Source: Nocardia australiensis (GTDB taxonomy: Bacteria > Actinomycetota > Actinomycetes > Mycobacteriales > Mycobacteriaceae). From it: a stretch of DNA of 64,000 nucleotides. Location: contig NZ_JAJFZM010000001.1 of NCBI RefSeq assembly GCF_020733705.1, positions 2,852,001-2,916,000 of the forward strand, read 5' to 3'. Position 1 is the first letter of the stretch; every line of letters begins with the position of its first letter. Positions 8,610-17,954 of the stretch are shown piece by piece. The translations under genes and the position numbers were made by a program. The notes below the pieces were generated by a model. That model was not told the DNA's origin and searched no databases. It saw only the letters and a list, made by a program, of their open reading frames with translations.

Positions 8610-10103
8610 TCAACCGGATTCGCTGTCGGGCGGGTGGTGTTGGTGTGTGAGGTATTCGTCGGGGTGGTGGTAGTGGTTGATGCGGGCTCGTTGGTTGGGG
8701 TCGATGGTTTTTGGTGGGATCCATTGGGTGCGGCCGGGTTTCGGGCATGTAGTGGGGGTTGCGGTGGTAGTCCAGTGGCGGGGGCCTTTGCCGATGAGGT
8801 GGTGGTGGGGTTCGCAGGTGAAGGTGAGTTGGTCGGTGTCGGTGGTGCCGCCGTTGGACCATTGGTTGTGGTGGTGGGTTTGGCATAGGTAGCCGGGTTT
8901 GGTGCAGCCGGGAAAAGTGCACCCGATGTCGCGGGCATGCAACATGATGCGTTGGTCGGCTGAGGCGATGCGTTTGGTGCGGCCGAGGTAGAGGGGGCGT
9001 CCGGTGGTGTTGTCGAACAGGGCGAGGTAGTGGTGGGCGTGGGCGGCCATTCGGATGAGGTCGTGGATCGGTAGGAGGCTGCCGCCGCCGGTGACGACTG
9101 GTGGCCCGGATGCGGTCAGTCGGCCCGAATGTGTTTGCTCGACAGCGTTTTGCAGCTGTTGAATGGTGGCGGTCGCGATCACTGTGACGGGTAGTCCTCG
9201 GTGCTGTCCGAGGTCACCGGAGGTGAGCATCGCGCGTGCCAGCGTTTTCAGGGCGTCGTGTTGACGTTGCCCAATGTTGCGGTCATCCCGCTCGACTGCG
9301 TCGGGATCGGGTTCGCCTGCTACACGTACTGGGGCGGGGCCGGGTTCGCTTGTCACTTGTGTCGGGGTGGGGTTGTCGGGGTTGTTGATGCCGGGTTTGG
9401 CGAGTTTCGCGAAGCAGGCTTCGAGGTAGGCGCGTAGTTCGGGGTCGGCGATGAGGGTGCATTTACTCATCAGGTCGGGGCCTTGGCGACCCATGGTGAA
9501 CGAGCGGCGGCGGGCGCGGTCGGTGTCGTCGAAGGTGCCGTCGGGGTTGATGTAGGCGTCGAGGCGTTGGGTGACTTTGCGGAGTTGGTCGGGGCGTAGT
9601 TGGCGTGCGTGCCCGGCTAATTCGGTTTCGGCGCGCTGGCGGGTGGGGGTGTCCACACACGATGGGAGGTGGCGGAAGAATTGTTGCACCACCTGTACGT
9701 GGGCGACTCCGATCGCGCCTTCGCGTTGCGCGGCGGCGGTCGCGGGGAGTTCGGGTTCGAGTATGTCTCCGTCGAGTCTGGGGCGGTGTGCCAGCTCGAG
9801 CGCTGATCGGTAGCGTGCTCGTGCTTCTGCTGGGCTGATCCGCAATCCTGTCGCGAGGGTTTCGGACATGTTGTGGGTGGCGAAATCCTGGTTGCTCCAT
9901 TGCGCGTCGATTTGCGCGATCAACTCCAACCCCAAACCCGGTAGTGCGCGCGTGATTGATTCGATCCGCTGCAATACCCGCAACCGGTCCCGATTCGACA
10001 AGCAGTCGGTGCGCACTTTCATCACCTGGGCGAGCCCCGCCTCCGCGCTGCACAGTGCCGCCTCCACCGACGGATCGGCAACGGGGGCGGGGTTCGAAGG
10101 CAT
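8610..10103 (-). CDS. DUF222 / HNH endonuclease-signature protein (13E12-type)
   Basis: A 497-residue protein. The N-terminal DUF222 domain covers about residues 10-340 (ATGLRISPAEARAR, GAIGVAHVQVVQQF). The C-terminal HNH motif begins CTFPGCTKPGYLCQTHH and continues with HNQWSNGGTTDTDQLTFTC and HHHLI. This is the architecture of the REP13E12-type proteins repeated in mycobacterial and nocardial genomes. They carry an HNH nuclease signature, but their function is not established and they are often associated with mobile or phage-related DNA. The last ~60 residues are rich in Thr, Pro and His, giving a strongly G/T-biased plus strand. Isolated gene; the ATG at 10103 is the natural start. Confidence 0.85.
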   Translation of the reverse strand: MPSNPAPVADPSVEAALCSAEAGLAQVMKVRTDCLSNRDRLRVLQRIESITRALPGLGLELIAQIDAQWSNQDFATHNMSETLATGLRISPAEARARYRSALELAHRPRLDGDILEPELPATAAAQREGAIGVAHVQVVQQFFRHLPSCVDTPTRQRAETELAGHARQLRPDQLRKVTQRLDAYINPDGTFDDTDRARRRSFTMGRQGPDLMSKCTLIADPELRAYLEACFAKLAKPGINNPDNPTPTQVTSEPGPAPVRVAGEPDPDAVERDDRNIGQRQHDALKTLARAMLTSGDLGQHRGLPVTVIATATIQQLQNAVEQTHSGRLTASGPPVVTGGGSLLPIHDLIRMAAHAHHYLALFDNTTGRPLYLGRTKRIASADQRIMLHARDIGCTFPGCTKPGYLCQTHHHNQWSNGGTTDTDQLTFTCEPHHHLIGKGPRHWTTTATPTTCPKPGRTQWIPPKTIDPNQRARINHYHHPDEYLTHQHHPPDSESG

Positions 10104-10893
10104 GTTCGAATTCTATCGTCGAATCTATTGTTGGACACCCCTTTTCACATTCGAGAAGCAGGCGGCCAAGTTTGGGCCTGAGTAGGCTTTCAGCGCGCCG
10201 CCCGGTTATCTGAGCGGGAGTGTGAGCATGAGAAAATCGGTCCGACCGATTTTGTCCCTCACATATTCGGCGCCGGAATATTCCGGCGTGCGTTGCTGGT
10301 TTATCCGTTATCGATAGGAGTGAAACGGCGTACAAAATAATAGATGTGAGCGATATGGTTGCGAACACCGCGCAGTAAACCGCCATTTCACTGCCCTCGC
10401 CGTGAAAGCTGTTGTCTTTACAGCCCGTAACGTAACCACAACCAGTCGACCACGCTGGAAGCTGTGTGCCTGCTTACCCAGGCTGCGGAAGACCAAGCCG
10501 GGTACCCCCCTCGACGTGCCCAGCACTGCCCGGTACAACCCCGGCAGGCAAACCACACTGGAAGTCTCCCAAGCACATCCACACACATGCACCCCGCTCA
10601 GCACCCTCCCCGGAACGCCGCACTGCACCCTCCCGGAACGCGGCACGGCCCCCATCCAACGAGGAGCCCGGTTCAACGACAACAATGGCGAAACCCAGAA
10701 CCCATTCCGCTGCCACCGGCTACTGCCCGCAACGCAACCCGCTGCCAGTCGACCACGCCCAGAACCGGCGAGCAGTCGCCGACATCGACTGCCGCCCCAA
10801 GAATCCTCCACCCGCGATCCCTGATGTCCGTACCCTTACCAGCATGATCGGTGGCAGCCACCGTCCAAGTAACGCCGTCAGCTCGCCAAGCGG
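10104..10893. other. Long non-coding stretch
   Basis: Nearly 800 bases without a supportable gene. The part near 10200-10400 is locally AT-richer and probably carries the promoter of the DUF222 gene. The rest (10450-10850) is C/A-biased, with open frames in several phases but no RBS or domain signature. I see no RNA gene or repeat array here. Confidence 0.4.
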
Positions 10894-11157
10894 CTACGCC
10901 TCGAACACCAACGCATTCCCGGCCGCGTCACGCGCTCCGATACCGGATTCGATTGCCTTGGCAAGCTCGGCGACCTTGGTCCAAGTCCGTGGGGCTTCGG
11001 CGTCGAAGTTGCCGATGGTGTACCAGGTTTCGGTGCCGCGATAGCGGACCAGGCCTTTGCCGGTGTCGTCGATGGACACGTCGAGCTCGCCGGATACCGT
11101 CCCTTCCTCTTCGGTCAGGACGGCTGCCTTGGCGGAAATCTCGATGATGTCGCTTAT
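10894..11157 (-). CDS. Small hypothetical protein coupled to secreted HNH nuclease
   Basis: In-frame reading from 11157 gives 87 residues containing IIEISAKAAVLTEEEGTV, SIDDTGKGLVRYRGTETWYT and a final IESGIGARDAAGNALVFEA. I do not recognise the family. The frame begins inside the stop of the upstream HNH gene at ATAA, where an ATGA overlap would be expected, with GAGGAGA seven bases before it. Either ATA serves as a weak start, or translation begins at the GTG at 11079 (61 residues), which lacks an RBS. The two genes are certainly on one transcript. Confidence 0.55.
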   Translation of the reverse strand: MSDIIEISAKAAVLTEEEGTVSGELDVSIDDTGKGLVRYRGTETWYTIGNFDAEAPRTWTKVAELAKAIESGIGARDAAGNALVFEA

Positions 11158-11951
11158 TTGAACTCTCCTCGACGGACGCAGTCATCGACTGCGTTGCGCA
11201 GTGCGGTGTGTTCGGCGGGATCAACGGTCAGTGCGTATTTTATCTTGATCTTGACGTATCGATCGAGATAGCCACACCGGTAATTTCCCGGCGGCAGATA
11301 GGTCGCGACGTCCTGGTCACCCTTGGACCTATTGGCGGACGGGTCGGAAGCGACCAGGTTGACGGCATCGTTGGCGATGTGGCGGCGAGTATCGTTGTCG
11401 AACTTGTCGGCACCCGAGCGCCATGCTTCGGCCAGGGCGACGATGTGGTCGGCGTCGACGCCAGACGGATCGGTCATCCATTTGTATGGCTTGAGTTGCC
11501 CGGTTTTGGAGTCGATGAATCCGTATTGGTCTTGCCAGCCGCCATCTTTACCGACCGTGAATTTGCAGGTCCTCGGGTCGAGGGTCACGTTGCCGGTGGC
11601 ATCGCGCAACATCATGGCGTCGCGGCTGGTGCAGCGGCTGTACTGCGCGTAGTCGTCGCCGAAACCATGGTCGGGCTTGTTGGTGTCCCAATGCGGGAAC
11701 TTTTCGCGGCTGTAGCCGGTCATCGGCGATTCGGGTGCTTCGGTGAGCTTCCCGACCAGGTCGCTGACGTCCTTGCCGGAAACCGTTGCGGCGTTGGCCG
11801 TGCCCGGTCCCTTCCCGCCCGCGCCGGGCAGATCGTCGACGTACTCGTAGACGATGGCAACGACCACGGCGAGCAGGATCGGCGCGCCGACGGCGAACAC
11901 CCGGCGGGTGCCGCGCGAGGAGAACAATTTCGCAAGTGTCGAGAACTGCAC
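11154..11951 (-). CDS. Secreted or membrane-anchored HNH nuclease (DUF1524-type)
   Basis: A 265-residue protein from the GTG at 11951, chosen because AGGAAG lies five bases upstream. A TTG at 11975 is also in frame. A single hydrophobic segment (VGAPILLAVVVAIVY) near residue 20-35 acts as a signal peptide or anchor. The extracellular part carries the DUF1524/HNH signature DADHIVALAEAWRSGADK and a later NDAVNLVASDPSANRSKGD, typical of secreted actinobacterial nucleases. Cys pairs (SRCTS, RTCKF, YRCGY, DDCVR) could form disulfides. It probably degrades extracellular nucleic acid. The small downstream gene is translationally coupled. Confidence 0.82.
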   Translation of the reverse strand: MQFSTLAKLFSSRGTRRVFAVGAPILLAVVVAIVYEYVDDLPGAGGKGPGTANAATVSGKDVSDLVGKLTEAPESPMTGYSREKFPHWDTNKPDHGFGDDYAQYSRCTSRDAMMLRDATGNVTLDPRTCKFTVGKDGGWQDQYGFIDSKTGQLKPYKWMTDPSGVDADHIVALAEAWRSGADKFDNDTRRHIANDAVNLVASDPSANRSKGDQDVATYLPPGNYRCGYLDRYVKIKIKYALTVDPAEHTALRNAVDDCVRRGEFK

Positions 11952-12065
11952 CGAACTTCCTAACGTCAACGCCAACGCTGAACCGAACGGGCGTCAAGCT
12001 ACCTGCTCTCGGTGTGAACGGAAGTCATTGCCGATTATGACATTCGGCACATTCGCGAACGTAAA

Positions 12066-12107
12066 CCAACCCCCGAGTCGCCGTGCCGGCGCCGACTCGG
12101 GGGTTGG
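12066..12107. terminator. Perfect 15-bp stem hairpin
   Basis: The left arm CCAACCCCCGAGTCG (12066-12080) pairs exactly with CGACTCGGGGGTTGG (12093-12107) across a 12-base loop. It has the strength of a bidirectional terminator but no T-tract, and neither flank has a gene ending at it. Confidence 0.55.
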
Positions 12108-12319
12108 CCGATCACGATCGAGCCGATCCATGTTTCGTGCGACGTGCGCGGTTCGGTTGTCCAGACCGGGGTGCCGCGTCGGGCATTCGAAGCCGATGAG
12201 GGAGGCCTCGACTGCCGTGTCGCACGGGTGGCTCGCCGTGACGATTACGGGTAGGACGCGCGATGTCGAGTATTGGCCGTTGGCGACCGGGCTCGAAACC
12301 CCCCACTTCCTACGTGACA

Positions 12320-12342
12320 AGATAGTAGATGGAGAACTATCT
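12320..12342. promoter_or_regulatory. Inverted repeat AGATAGT-N9-ACTATCT
   Basis: Seven-base arms at 12320-12326 and 12336-12342 sit just upstream of the dehalogenase remnant in an AT-rich spot. This resembles a repressor operator left behind with the dead gene. No regulator gene is adjacent, so this is tentative. Confidence 0.3.
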
Positions 12343-12443
12343 CTATGCAAATACGTTACTTGGCATACGGATTCGCTAATGCCAGCTCTGGGAAGTTGAA
12401 ATTCATACTGCTCCAGTACGGAGTGATGCGCATCACGATATGA

Positions 12444-12760
<317 letters not shown>

Positions 12761-12925
12761 AACCCGCGCAGGCGAACCCCGCAGGAAGCGGCGCGGCTCA
12801 GTCTCGACGCCTACGGGGAAGTCGAGTTGCTGACGGCCGAAGTGCGTCTCAATTGCAGCCAAGCCATGTTGCGATACCGCGATTTTCATCGCTGGACTGA
12901 GGGTGGCGATCCTCGGTCAACGTAT

Positions 12926-14095
12926 TCACGCGGCTGCTCGTGCTGGGCGCAGGAGGTTGCCGGTGAGTACGCCGCGGGCGGTGTTCGTCGCGACCAGCAA
13001 CCAGGCACCGACCAATAGGAGGTACAGCGCCACCGCGGAAACCGCGAAAAGGTATGCGCCGGTGTGGGTGTAGAGCACGGTGCTGCCGGTGACGCAGGTG
13101 CCGACGGGGAAGGTGAACCCCCACCAGGTGAGGTTGAACTTCAGCTCACGCGCGCGGGCGGTCCGGATGGTGACGGCGAGGGCGAGTGCCAGCCACAGCA
13201 TGGCGAAACCCCAGGTGGCGACGCCGTAGATGACGGAGAACACGGTGAGTCCGTTGACATAGTTGTCCGGCAGTGCGCCGGGCGCGGCGTCGGCCAGTAG
13301 ACCCGCGGCGGTGACGGACTGGCCGAGCGGGCCCAGCACCAGCCACAGCGTCGGTACTTTGCCCGCCTCGGGGATGCCGTGGTGCACCAGTCGCGACCAG
13401 ATCATGGTGGTGATGATCAGGGCGGCGATCAGGCTCACGCCGAACATGGCCAAGCACAGCAGCATCATGGTCAAACGCGGCTGGCCCTCGGGCAGATGGG
13501 GGATAAGAAGCGCGCCGAGCGCCGCCGAAACCATGGGAGGTACGACGGGCATGAGCCAACCACCGAAGGCGGCGTCGGGATCGACCCGGTGGCGGGTGAA
13601 CATGCGGTAGGGGATGGTGAACGCGGTGAGCAGCCCGAGTGCGCTGCCCACCGACCACAGCACCCAGTCCACCGCCAGCGCGGCAGGCAGGCCGATCACG
13701 TCGCGGCCGAGCAGCATCGCCCCCGCGCCGACGGTCAGCATCGCCATTGGCACGGCGCCGAAGAACTGCGACATCACCGGGTGCCCGCGGTGCTCGCGCG
13801 CGGTCTCCGGATAGCGCATCCAATGCAGCGCCCATGCCACGCTCAGCACGACCAGCAGCAGCGCGGCCAGCGCCCACATCACGGTGGCCGCGGCGCGCAG
13901 TCCGGGGAACTGCAACGGCAGAGTGGCCGCCGCGTTCGCGACAATGCCGGTGCCCATGACTGCCGCGAACCAGTTGGGTCCGAGCAGGCGCAGCGTCGAG
14001 CGGGGTATGTCCACGTCCCCGGGCGCGGTGGTGTGATCGCGTCCGGCGAATAGACGCCGCGCACCGGTGGGGCGGGTATTCAGTGTGGCGGCCAT
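12926..14095 (-). CDS. TDT-family (SLAC1/TehA-type) transporter
   Basis: A 389-residue integral membrane protein from the ATG at 14095, with about ten hydrophobic segments. It starts after LLGPNWFAAVMGTGIVANAA, the hallmark of the tellurite-resistance/dicarboxylate transporter (TDT) family, and ends with LFAVSAVALYLLLVGAWLL. Relatives export C4-dicarboxylates, sulfite or tellurite-related anions. The substrate here cannot be assigned. It is divergently transcribed from a LysR regulator with only 70 bases between the starts, so control by that regulator is likely. Confidence 0.85.
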   Translation of the reverse strand: MAATLNTRPTGARRLFAGRDHTTAPGDVDIPRSTLRLLGPNWFAAVMGTGIVANAAATLPLQFPGLRAAATVMWALAALLLVVLSVAWALHWMRYPETAREHRGHPVMSQFFGAVPMAMLTVGAGAMLLGRDVIGLPAALAVDWVLWSVGSALGLLTAFTIPYRMFTRHRVDPDAAFGGWLMPVVPPMVSAALGALLIPHLPEGQPRLTMMLLCLAMFGVSLIAALIITTMIWSRLVHHGIPEAGKVPTLWLVLGPLGQSVTAAGLLADAAPGALPDNYVNGLTVFSVIYGVATWGFAMLWLALALAVTIRTARARELKFNLTWWGFTFPVGTCVTGSTVLYTHTGAYLFAVSAVALYLLLVGAWLLVATNTARGVLTGNLLRPARAAA

Positions 14096-14151
14096 GTCTC
14101 CAGCATTGTCCCGGTGCGGCATGTCGAGTAGGCACCTATTTCCTATGTGTG

Positions 14152-14168
14152 CATAGACTCGTTCTATG
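14152..14168. promoter_or_regulatory. Putative LysR-type operator
   Basis: CATAGA-CTCGT-TCTATG is a perfect 6-bp-arm dyad that contains a T-N11-A core, the LysR consensus form. It overlaps the ATG of the LysR gene (14166). A second overlapping dyad, CTATG-TGTG-CATAG, spans 14143-14156. The position suits autorepression and control of the divergent transporter. Confidence 0.5.
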
Positions 14169-15074
14169 CCCCTATCGCCGCGTGTTCCCGATCTGGCCGC
14201 CCTCGACCTGCTGCTGTCGGTGATCGAACTCGGCAGCCTCGGTCGCGCGGCGCAGGCGCACGGCATCAGTCAGCCCTCGGCGTCCTCACGTATTCGCTAT
14301 TTGGAGAAGCTGGTCGGGCTGCCGGTGCTGGAGCGGACCACACTCGGTTCGCGGCCGACACCCGCCGGTTCGCTGATCGCGGTGTGGGCTCGCGCGGTAG
14401 TCGATGCCGCCGGGCAATTGGACGCGGGCATCGATACATTGCGCGCCGAGCGTAATTCGCATCTACGTGTCGCCGCCAGTCAGACCATTGCCGAATACCT
14501 GTTTCCCGGCTGGTTGATGGCACTGCGCACCGCGGCGCCCGACACCGCTATCGCGCTGGAATCCGGTAATTCGGTCGAGGTGGTCGACGCCGTGCGCGAT
14601 GGTAGGGCCGCCATTGGATTCATCGAGAGTCCGCGCGTATTCCACGGCGTCGAAAGCCATGTCGTGGCGCGTGATCGGCTCGTCGTGGTGGTGGCGCCGG
14701 AGCATCAATGGGCCCGGCACGGCAGCGTCGACCTCGGAGAACTCGCCGAAACACCGCTGATCCAACGCGAAATCGGGTCCGGCACCCGCACCTGGTTCGA
14801 GCACGCGGTATCCAAGGCCATGTCGGACTGGCGCCCAGCCGTCGCCCTGGAGCTGTCCTCGACCACCGCGATCAAAACCGCGGTCGCCTCCGGTGTCGGT
14901 CCAGCGGTGCTCAGCTCCCTCGCGGTTGCCGCCGAGATCGCCGCGGGCACCCTCGTCTCACCGGCGGTGACCGGTCTCGACCTCGATCGGACACTGCGCG
15001 CGATCTGGCCCACCGCCGCCCGCCTCCCAGGGCCGGCACGGGACCTCTACACCATTGCCTGTCGCACGCGATAG
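14166..15074 (+). CDS. LysR-family transcriptional regulator
   Basis: A 302-residue protein. The N-terminal winged helix-turn-helix (LDLLLSVIELGSLGRAAQAH, GISQPSASSRIRYLEKLVG) is followed by a periplasmic-binding-like effector domain (LRVAASQTIAEYLFPGWL, then APEHQWAR and SGTRTWFEHAV). LysR proteins typically control the divergent gene, here the TDT transporter, in response to its substrate or a related metabolite. The ATG at 14166 lies inside the proposed operator. Confidence 0.88.
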   Translation: MPLSPRVPDLAALDLLLSVIELGSLGRAAQAHGISQPSASSRIRYLEKLVGLPVLERTTLGSRPTPAGSLIAVWARAVVDAAGQLDAGIDTLRAERNSHLRVAASQTIAEYLFPGWLMALRTAAPDTAIALESGNSVEVVDAVRDGRAAIGFIESPRVFHGVESHVVARDRLVVVVAPEHQWARHGSVDLGELAETPLIQREIGSGTRTWFEHAVSKAMSDWRPAVALELSSTTAIKTAVASGVGPAVLSSLAVAAEIAAGTLVSPAVTGLDLDRTLRAIWPTAARLPGPARDLYTIACRTR

Positions 15075-15125
15075 GACAGGCATCCCGAATGGTGCGGGCG
15101 TCGGCGAATCTTGGTCAGCTGCGGG

Positions 15126-15788
15126 CTATTCGGCGTCGCTCGATTGCGCGGTGGGCGGAATTCCGGTGTCCAGGAAGCGAATCAGCTGATCGATCCGGCC
15201 GGTGTGGTCGACACAGCGTTCCAGGTTGTTGCCGACCAGAGCGATATCGATCGATTGGTCGGTGGGGTGGGTCCAGCTGGGGGCGGCGAGGGCCGAATGT
15301 AGTTGCTGGTGTAGCTGTTGCATGGAGATCGCGCTGGAGTCCTGTTGTTCGACCGGCTGATGCCCGGTGGCGACGGCCTGGCCCGCGATGGCCGTGTAAT
15401 GCGCGGTGAGGCGTCCCATCGCGACGAGAAGTTCCATGATCGGCTGGGGCGCAACGGGTTCGGGGTGGGATTTGTATACCTGGTCGGCGGCGCGGCTGAT
15501 CGAGGTCGTGATCCGGGACAGCTCGCCCGCGATCTGGATGGCGGTGACCACGTGGCGCAGGTCGCGGGCGACGGGCGCCTGTAGTGCGAGTAGTACGACG
15601 GTGCGAGCCTCGCAGGCGCTGTACATCTTCTGCAACTGCTCATCGAGGGCGAAGACCTCGTATGTCGCGGTGAGGTCGGCATCGACGAGCGCGTCGGTGA
15701 CTCGCTCGGCGGCATCGCGGGCGAGCGTGCACATCAGCGTCAGGTCATTGGTCAACGCGACGAGCTCGCGAGTGAACTGGGTCCGCAC
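15126..15788 (-). CDS. phoU: PhoU-like phosphate regulatory protein
   Basis: A 220-residue all-helical protein beginning RTQFTRELVALTNDLTLMC, the standard PhoU opening. Two three-helix repeats follow, each with an E/D-rich helix (FALDEQLQKMYSACEARTV; IALVGNNLERCVDHTGRI). PhoU modulates the PhoR/Pst phosphate system and metal ions bind its acidic clusters. No pst or phoPR genes are adjacent, so this may be a secondary paralogue. A GTG at 15788 is preferred over the TTG at 15794 because family members begin with MRTQF. The motif N-N-x-E-R (usually S-N-x-E-R-I) supports the assignment. Confidence 0.82.
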   Translation of the reverse strand: MRTQFTRELVALTNDLTLMCTLARDAAERVTDALVDADLTATYEVFALDEQLQKMYSACEARTVVLLALQAPVARDLRHVVTAIQIAGELSRITTSISRAADQVYKSHPEPVAPQPIMELLVAMGRLTAHYTAIAGQAVATGHQPVEQQDSSAISMQQLHQQLHSALAAPSWTHPTDQSIDIALVGNNLERCVDHTGRIDQLIRFLDTGIPPTAQSSDAE

Positions 15789-15992
15789 CGGCAAATTGTC
15801 GCCTATCGGTGCGACATCGAGTGCACTAATCCCGTCTCGACCGCCCGTCTCGGCCGGAACCCGCAGGCCACGGCGGCGAGGTCGTCGTCAACACCATGCG
15901 CGTGCACGCGGCCGTCGACCGATGGCAACGGCAGGGATCGAGTCTCGCTCTTCTAGAGCATGACGGCGGTCGTTCGGTGCTATTGTCGGCGG

Positions 15993-16388
15993 GTGCCGAA
16001 CAAGCGCGATATCCAGCATCGAGCTGTGACGACATTGCAGCATTGGGTTGTCAACCCGCTGCGACGTCGCAGGCCCACGCAGCAGTTGTTGGAGACGGTG
16101 GGGCGGGTCAGCGGGGAACCGCGCGTCACACCGATCGGCGGACGCCGCATCGGCAACGAATTCTGGCTTGTCTCCGAATTCGGTGATCGTTCGCAGTACA
16201 TTCGAAATATCAAGGCGAACAACCGGGTTCGGTTGCGTCTGGACGGTACCTGGCTCACCGGCACCGCGCACCCGCTGCCCGATGATGACGCGCATGCCCG
16301 GCTGCGGACCCTGCCCAAGGGCAATAGCGCGGTGGTCCGGCTGGCCGGGACCGACCTCATGACCGTCCGTATCGACCTGGACAACTGA
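15993..16388 (+). CDS. DUF385 / deazaflavin-dependent nitroreductase-family protein
   Basis: A 131-residue protein from the GTG at 15993. It has the split beta-barrel core of the DUF385 (Ddn-like) family: LLETVGRVSGEPRVTPIGG, FWLVSEFGDRSQYIRNIKAN and VRLRLDGTWLTGTAHPL. Members bind coenzyme F420 or related cofactors and are typical of mycobacteria and nocardiae. The R-S-Q-Y-I-R-N segment is the conserved cofactor-side motif. The reaction is unknown. It stands alone between PhoU and a membrane protein. Confidence 0.8.
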   Translation: MPNKRDIQHRAVTTLQHWVVNPLRRRRPTQQLLETVGRVSGEPRVTPIGGRRIGNEFWLVSEFGDRSQYIRNIKANNRVRLRLDGTWLTGTAHPLPDDDAHARLRTLPKGNSAVVRLAGTDLMTVRIDLDN

Positions 16389-16571
16389 ACCAGGGACCTC
16401 GGTGCGTGTAACCGTCAAGTAGTCGGCAGCAAATATTCGGCACTCCTCTTATGGTGGCTTTCACCTGCGCTGACGCGTTCGGTGAAAGATCATCTTTCGT
16501 TGCGCAACCTTCGGTAGCCTGCCCTTGGGGCGAGCAATTTCGTGGCGGTCTACTCGAACGGAGGCGGTGCG

Positions 16572-17012
16572 ATGGTGGATTCCGGCGGTGCTCCGCCACC
16601 CGATCGCGGTCCCGACAACACTCGTATTCTCGCTATTTCGGCCGTGCTCGTCTCCGTGCTGACGCTGGTGGTGGCGATCGGGCTCATCCTGCGTTCGAAC
16701 CAATCGACCGACAATGACAAGCTGCCGCCGTCGTCGTCGTCGACTACCTCGACCGCCCCGTCCACCGCGACGAGCGAGCGGCGGACCACGCAGGGCCACT
16801 CGGTCCCGCCGTCGGTGTCACAGCCGATCCGCTCGCCGAGTCCGGTGCCGCCACCATCGCAGCCCGCGCACACGGTCGGTGCGGACTGTTCGTACGGCAA
16901 TGTCGTCGCCCGATGGGACCTGCGCGATAGGCAGTGGGTGTGCGTGCCGCAGGAACGGGGCGGCGCGGAGACGACGACCGTGCCGGGACCGGCAACGCCC
17001 CACGCGCCATAG
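16572..17012 (+). CDS. Membrane protein with Pro/Ser/Thr-rich exterior
   Basis: A 146-residue protein from the ATG at 16572, which has GGAGG seven bases upstream. It has a short cytosolic start, one transmembrane helix (ILAISAVLVSVLTLVVAIGLIL) and a low-complexity Ser/Thr/Pro region. A short conserved-looking tail with two Cys (ADCSYGNVVARWDLRDRQWVCVP) could form a disulfide. I do not recognise a family. The layout suggests a small anchored exoprotein spanning the wall. Confidence 0.65.
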   Translation: MVDSGGAPPPDRGPDNTRILAISAVLVSVLTLVVAIGLILRSNQSTDNDKLPPSSSSTTSTAPSTATSERRTTQGHSVPPSVSQPIRSPSPVPPPSQPAHTVGADCSYGNVVARWDLRDRQWVCVPQERGGAETTTVPGPATPHAP

Positions 17013-17072
17013 ATGCTCGAGCTCGGGTGAATGTCCTCGAAATTCGTTGGACAGTGCTGAGATGCTCGAGCG

Positions 17073-17954
17073 GTGATCGTTGTTCCGGAATTCTTCGCCC
17101 AACGTCTCGTCACGATGGAATCCGCTGCTGCCGACTGGGTGGATCGATTGCCCGAACAAGCCGCCGAATACGCCCAGCGGTGGCGGCTGCGCATCGTCGG
17201 TGACCCGATGCATGGGTATGCCGGTCTGGTACTTCCCGTCATCCGGCACGATGGCATCCCCGCCGTGCTGAAACTGAGTTATCTCACCCCCGAGACGCGC
17301 GACGAGCCCGTCGCGCTCGCCGCCTGGCAGGGCCGCGGCGCGGCCCTACTGCTCGACAGTGACATCGAATGTGGTGTCCTGCTGCTGGAACGTCTGGACC
17401 CGGGCCGGTCGCTGGTCGACGAACCGATCGCGCAGGCCGTTTCGACGATCGCCACCCTGCTGCGTCGCCTCGCCATCCCGGCTCCGCCTGGCATCTCACG
17501 CGACCTGCGCGATGAATCCGAACGGTGGATCGAGGAACTGCCGAAGGACTGGGAGCGCCTGGGGTCGCCGTTCCCGCGCCGGATGCTCGACGCGGCCGTT
17601 GACGTGTGCCGCCAATTCGGCCCGAGCGCGGACCGCCTGCTGGTGAACGAGGATCTGCATTTCGAGAATGTGTTGCGCGGCACTCGGGAACCGTGGCAGG
17701 TCATCGACCCGCAGCCGTTGATCGGCGATCTCGAGTTCACCATGCTGTCGATGCTGTGGAACCGGCGTAGCGAATCCGCCCTCGACGACCGCTTCGCCGC
17801 CGTGGTCGATATCGCGGGCCTCGATGCCGAACGGGCCCGCGCCTGGACGCTGGTTCGTGCCGTCCAGAACTGGCTCTGGTTCGTCGAGGACGAAGAAACC
17901 CAGGATTTCGGCTGGCCCGCCGTCCAAGCCATCGCGCCGTGGGCACTGGGCTGA
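17073..17954 (+). CDS. Aminoglycoside/hydroxyurea resistance-type kinase
   Basis: A 293-residue member of the APH(6)/streptomycin kinase-like family. It has PAVLKLSYLTPE in the N lobe, LLLERLDPGRSL between lobes, a catalytic loop NEDLHFENVLRG (about 191-202) and a metal site VIDPQPLIGDLEF. The usual H-x-D of the loop is replaced by N-E-D, a substitution seen in this subfamily. It starts at a GTG (17073). Whether it confers drug resistance is unknown. Many environmental relatives are chromosomal and uncharacterised. Confidence 0.8.
   Translation: MIVVPEFFAQRLVTMESAAADWVDRLPEQAAEYAQRWRLRIVGDPMHGYAGLVLPVIRHDGIPAVLKLSYLTPETRDEPVALAAWQGRGAALLLDSDIECGVLLLERLDPGRSLVDEPIAQAVSTIATLLRRLAIPAPPGISRDLRDESERWIEELPKDWERLGSPFPRRMLDAAVDVCRQFGPSADRLLVNEDLHFENVLRGTREPWQVIDPQPLIGDLEFTMLSMLWNRRSESALDDRFAAVVDIAGLDAERARAWTLVRAVQNWLWFVEDEETQDFGWPAVQAIAPWALG

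Larger units (their letters stand above)
11952..12443. other. Non-coding stretch with two dyads
   Basis: No convincing gene. It contains a long perfect hairpin (12066-12107) and a smaller dyad (12320-12342) ahead of the dehalogenase remnant. A 33-codon plus-strand frame from ATG 12343 follows a GGAG but has no recognisable content. Confidence 0.4.

Noticed and set aside
8677..8892. G/T-rich plus-strand repeats in the DUF222 3' end
   Set aside because: Explained by the Thr/His/Pro-rich C-terminus of the protein on the other strand; not a repeat array.
10308..10811. Minus-strand open frame of 167 codons upstream of the DUF222 gene
   Set aside because: No RBS, composition dominated by Arg/Gly/Val/Ser, no family; left as non-coding.
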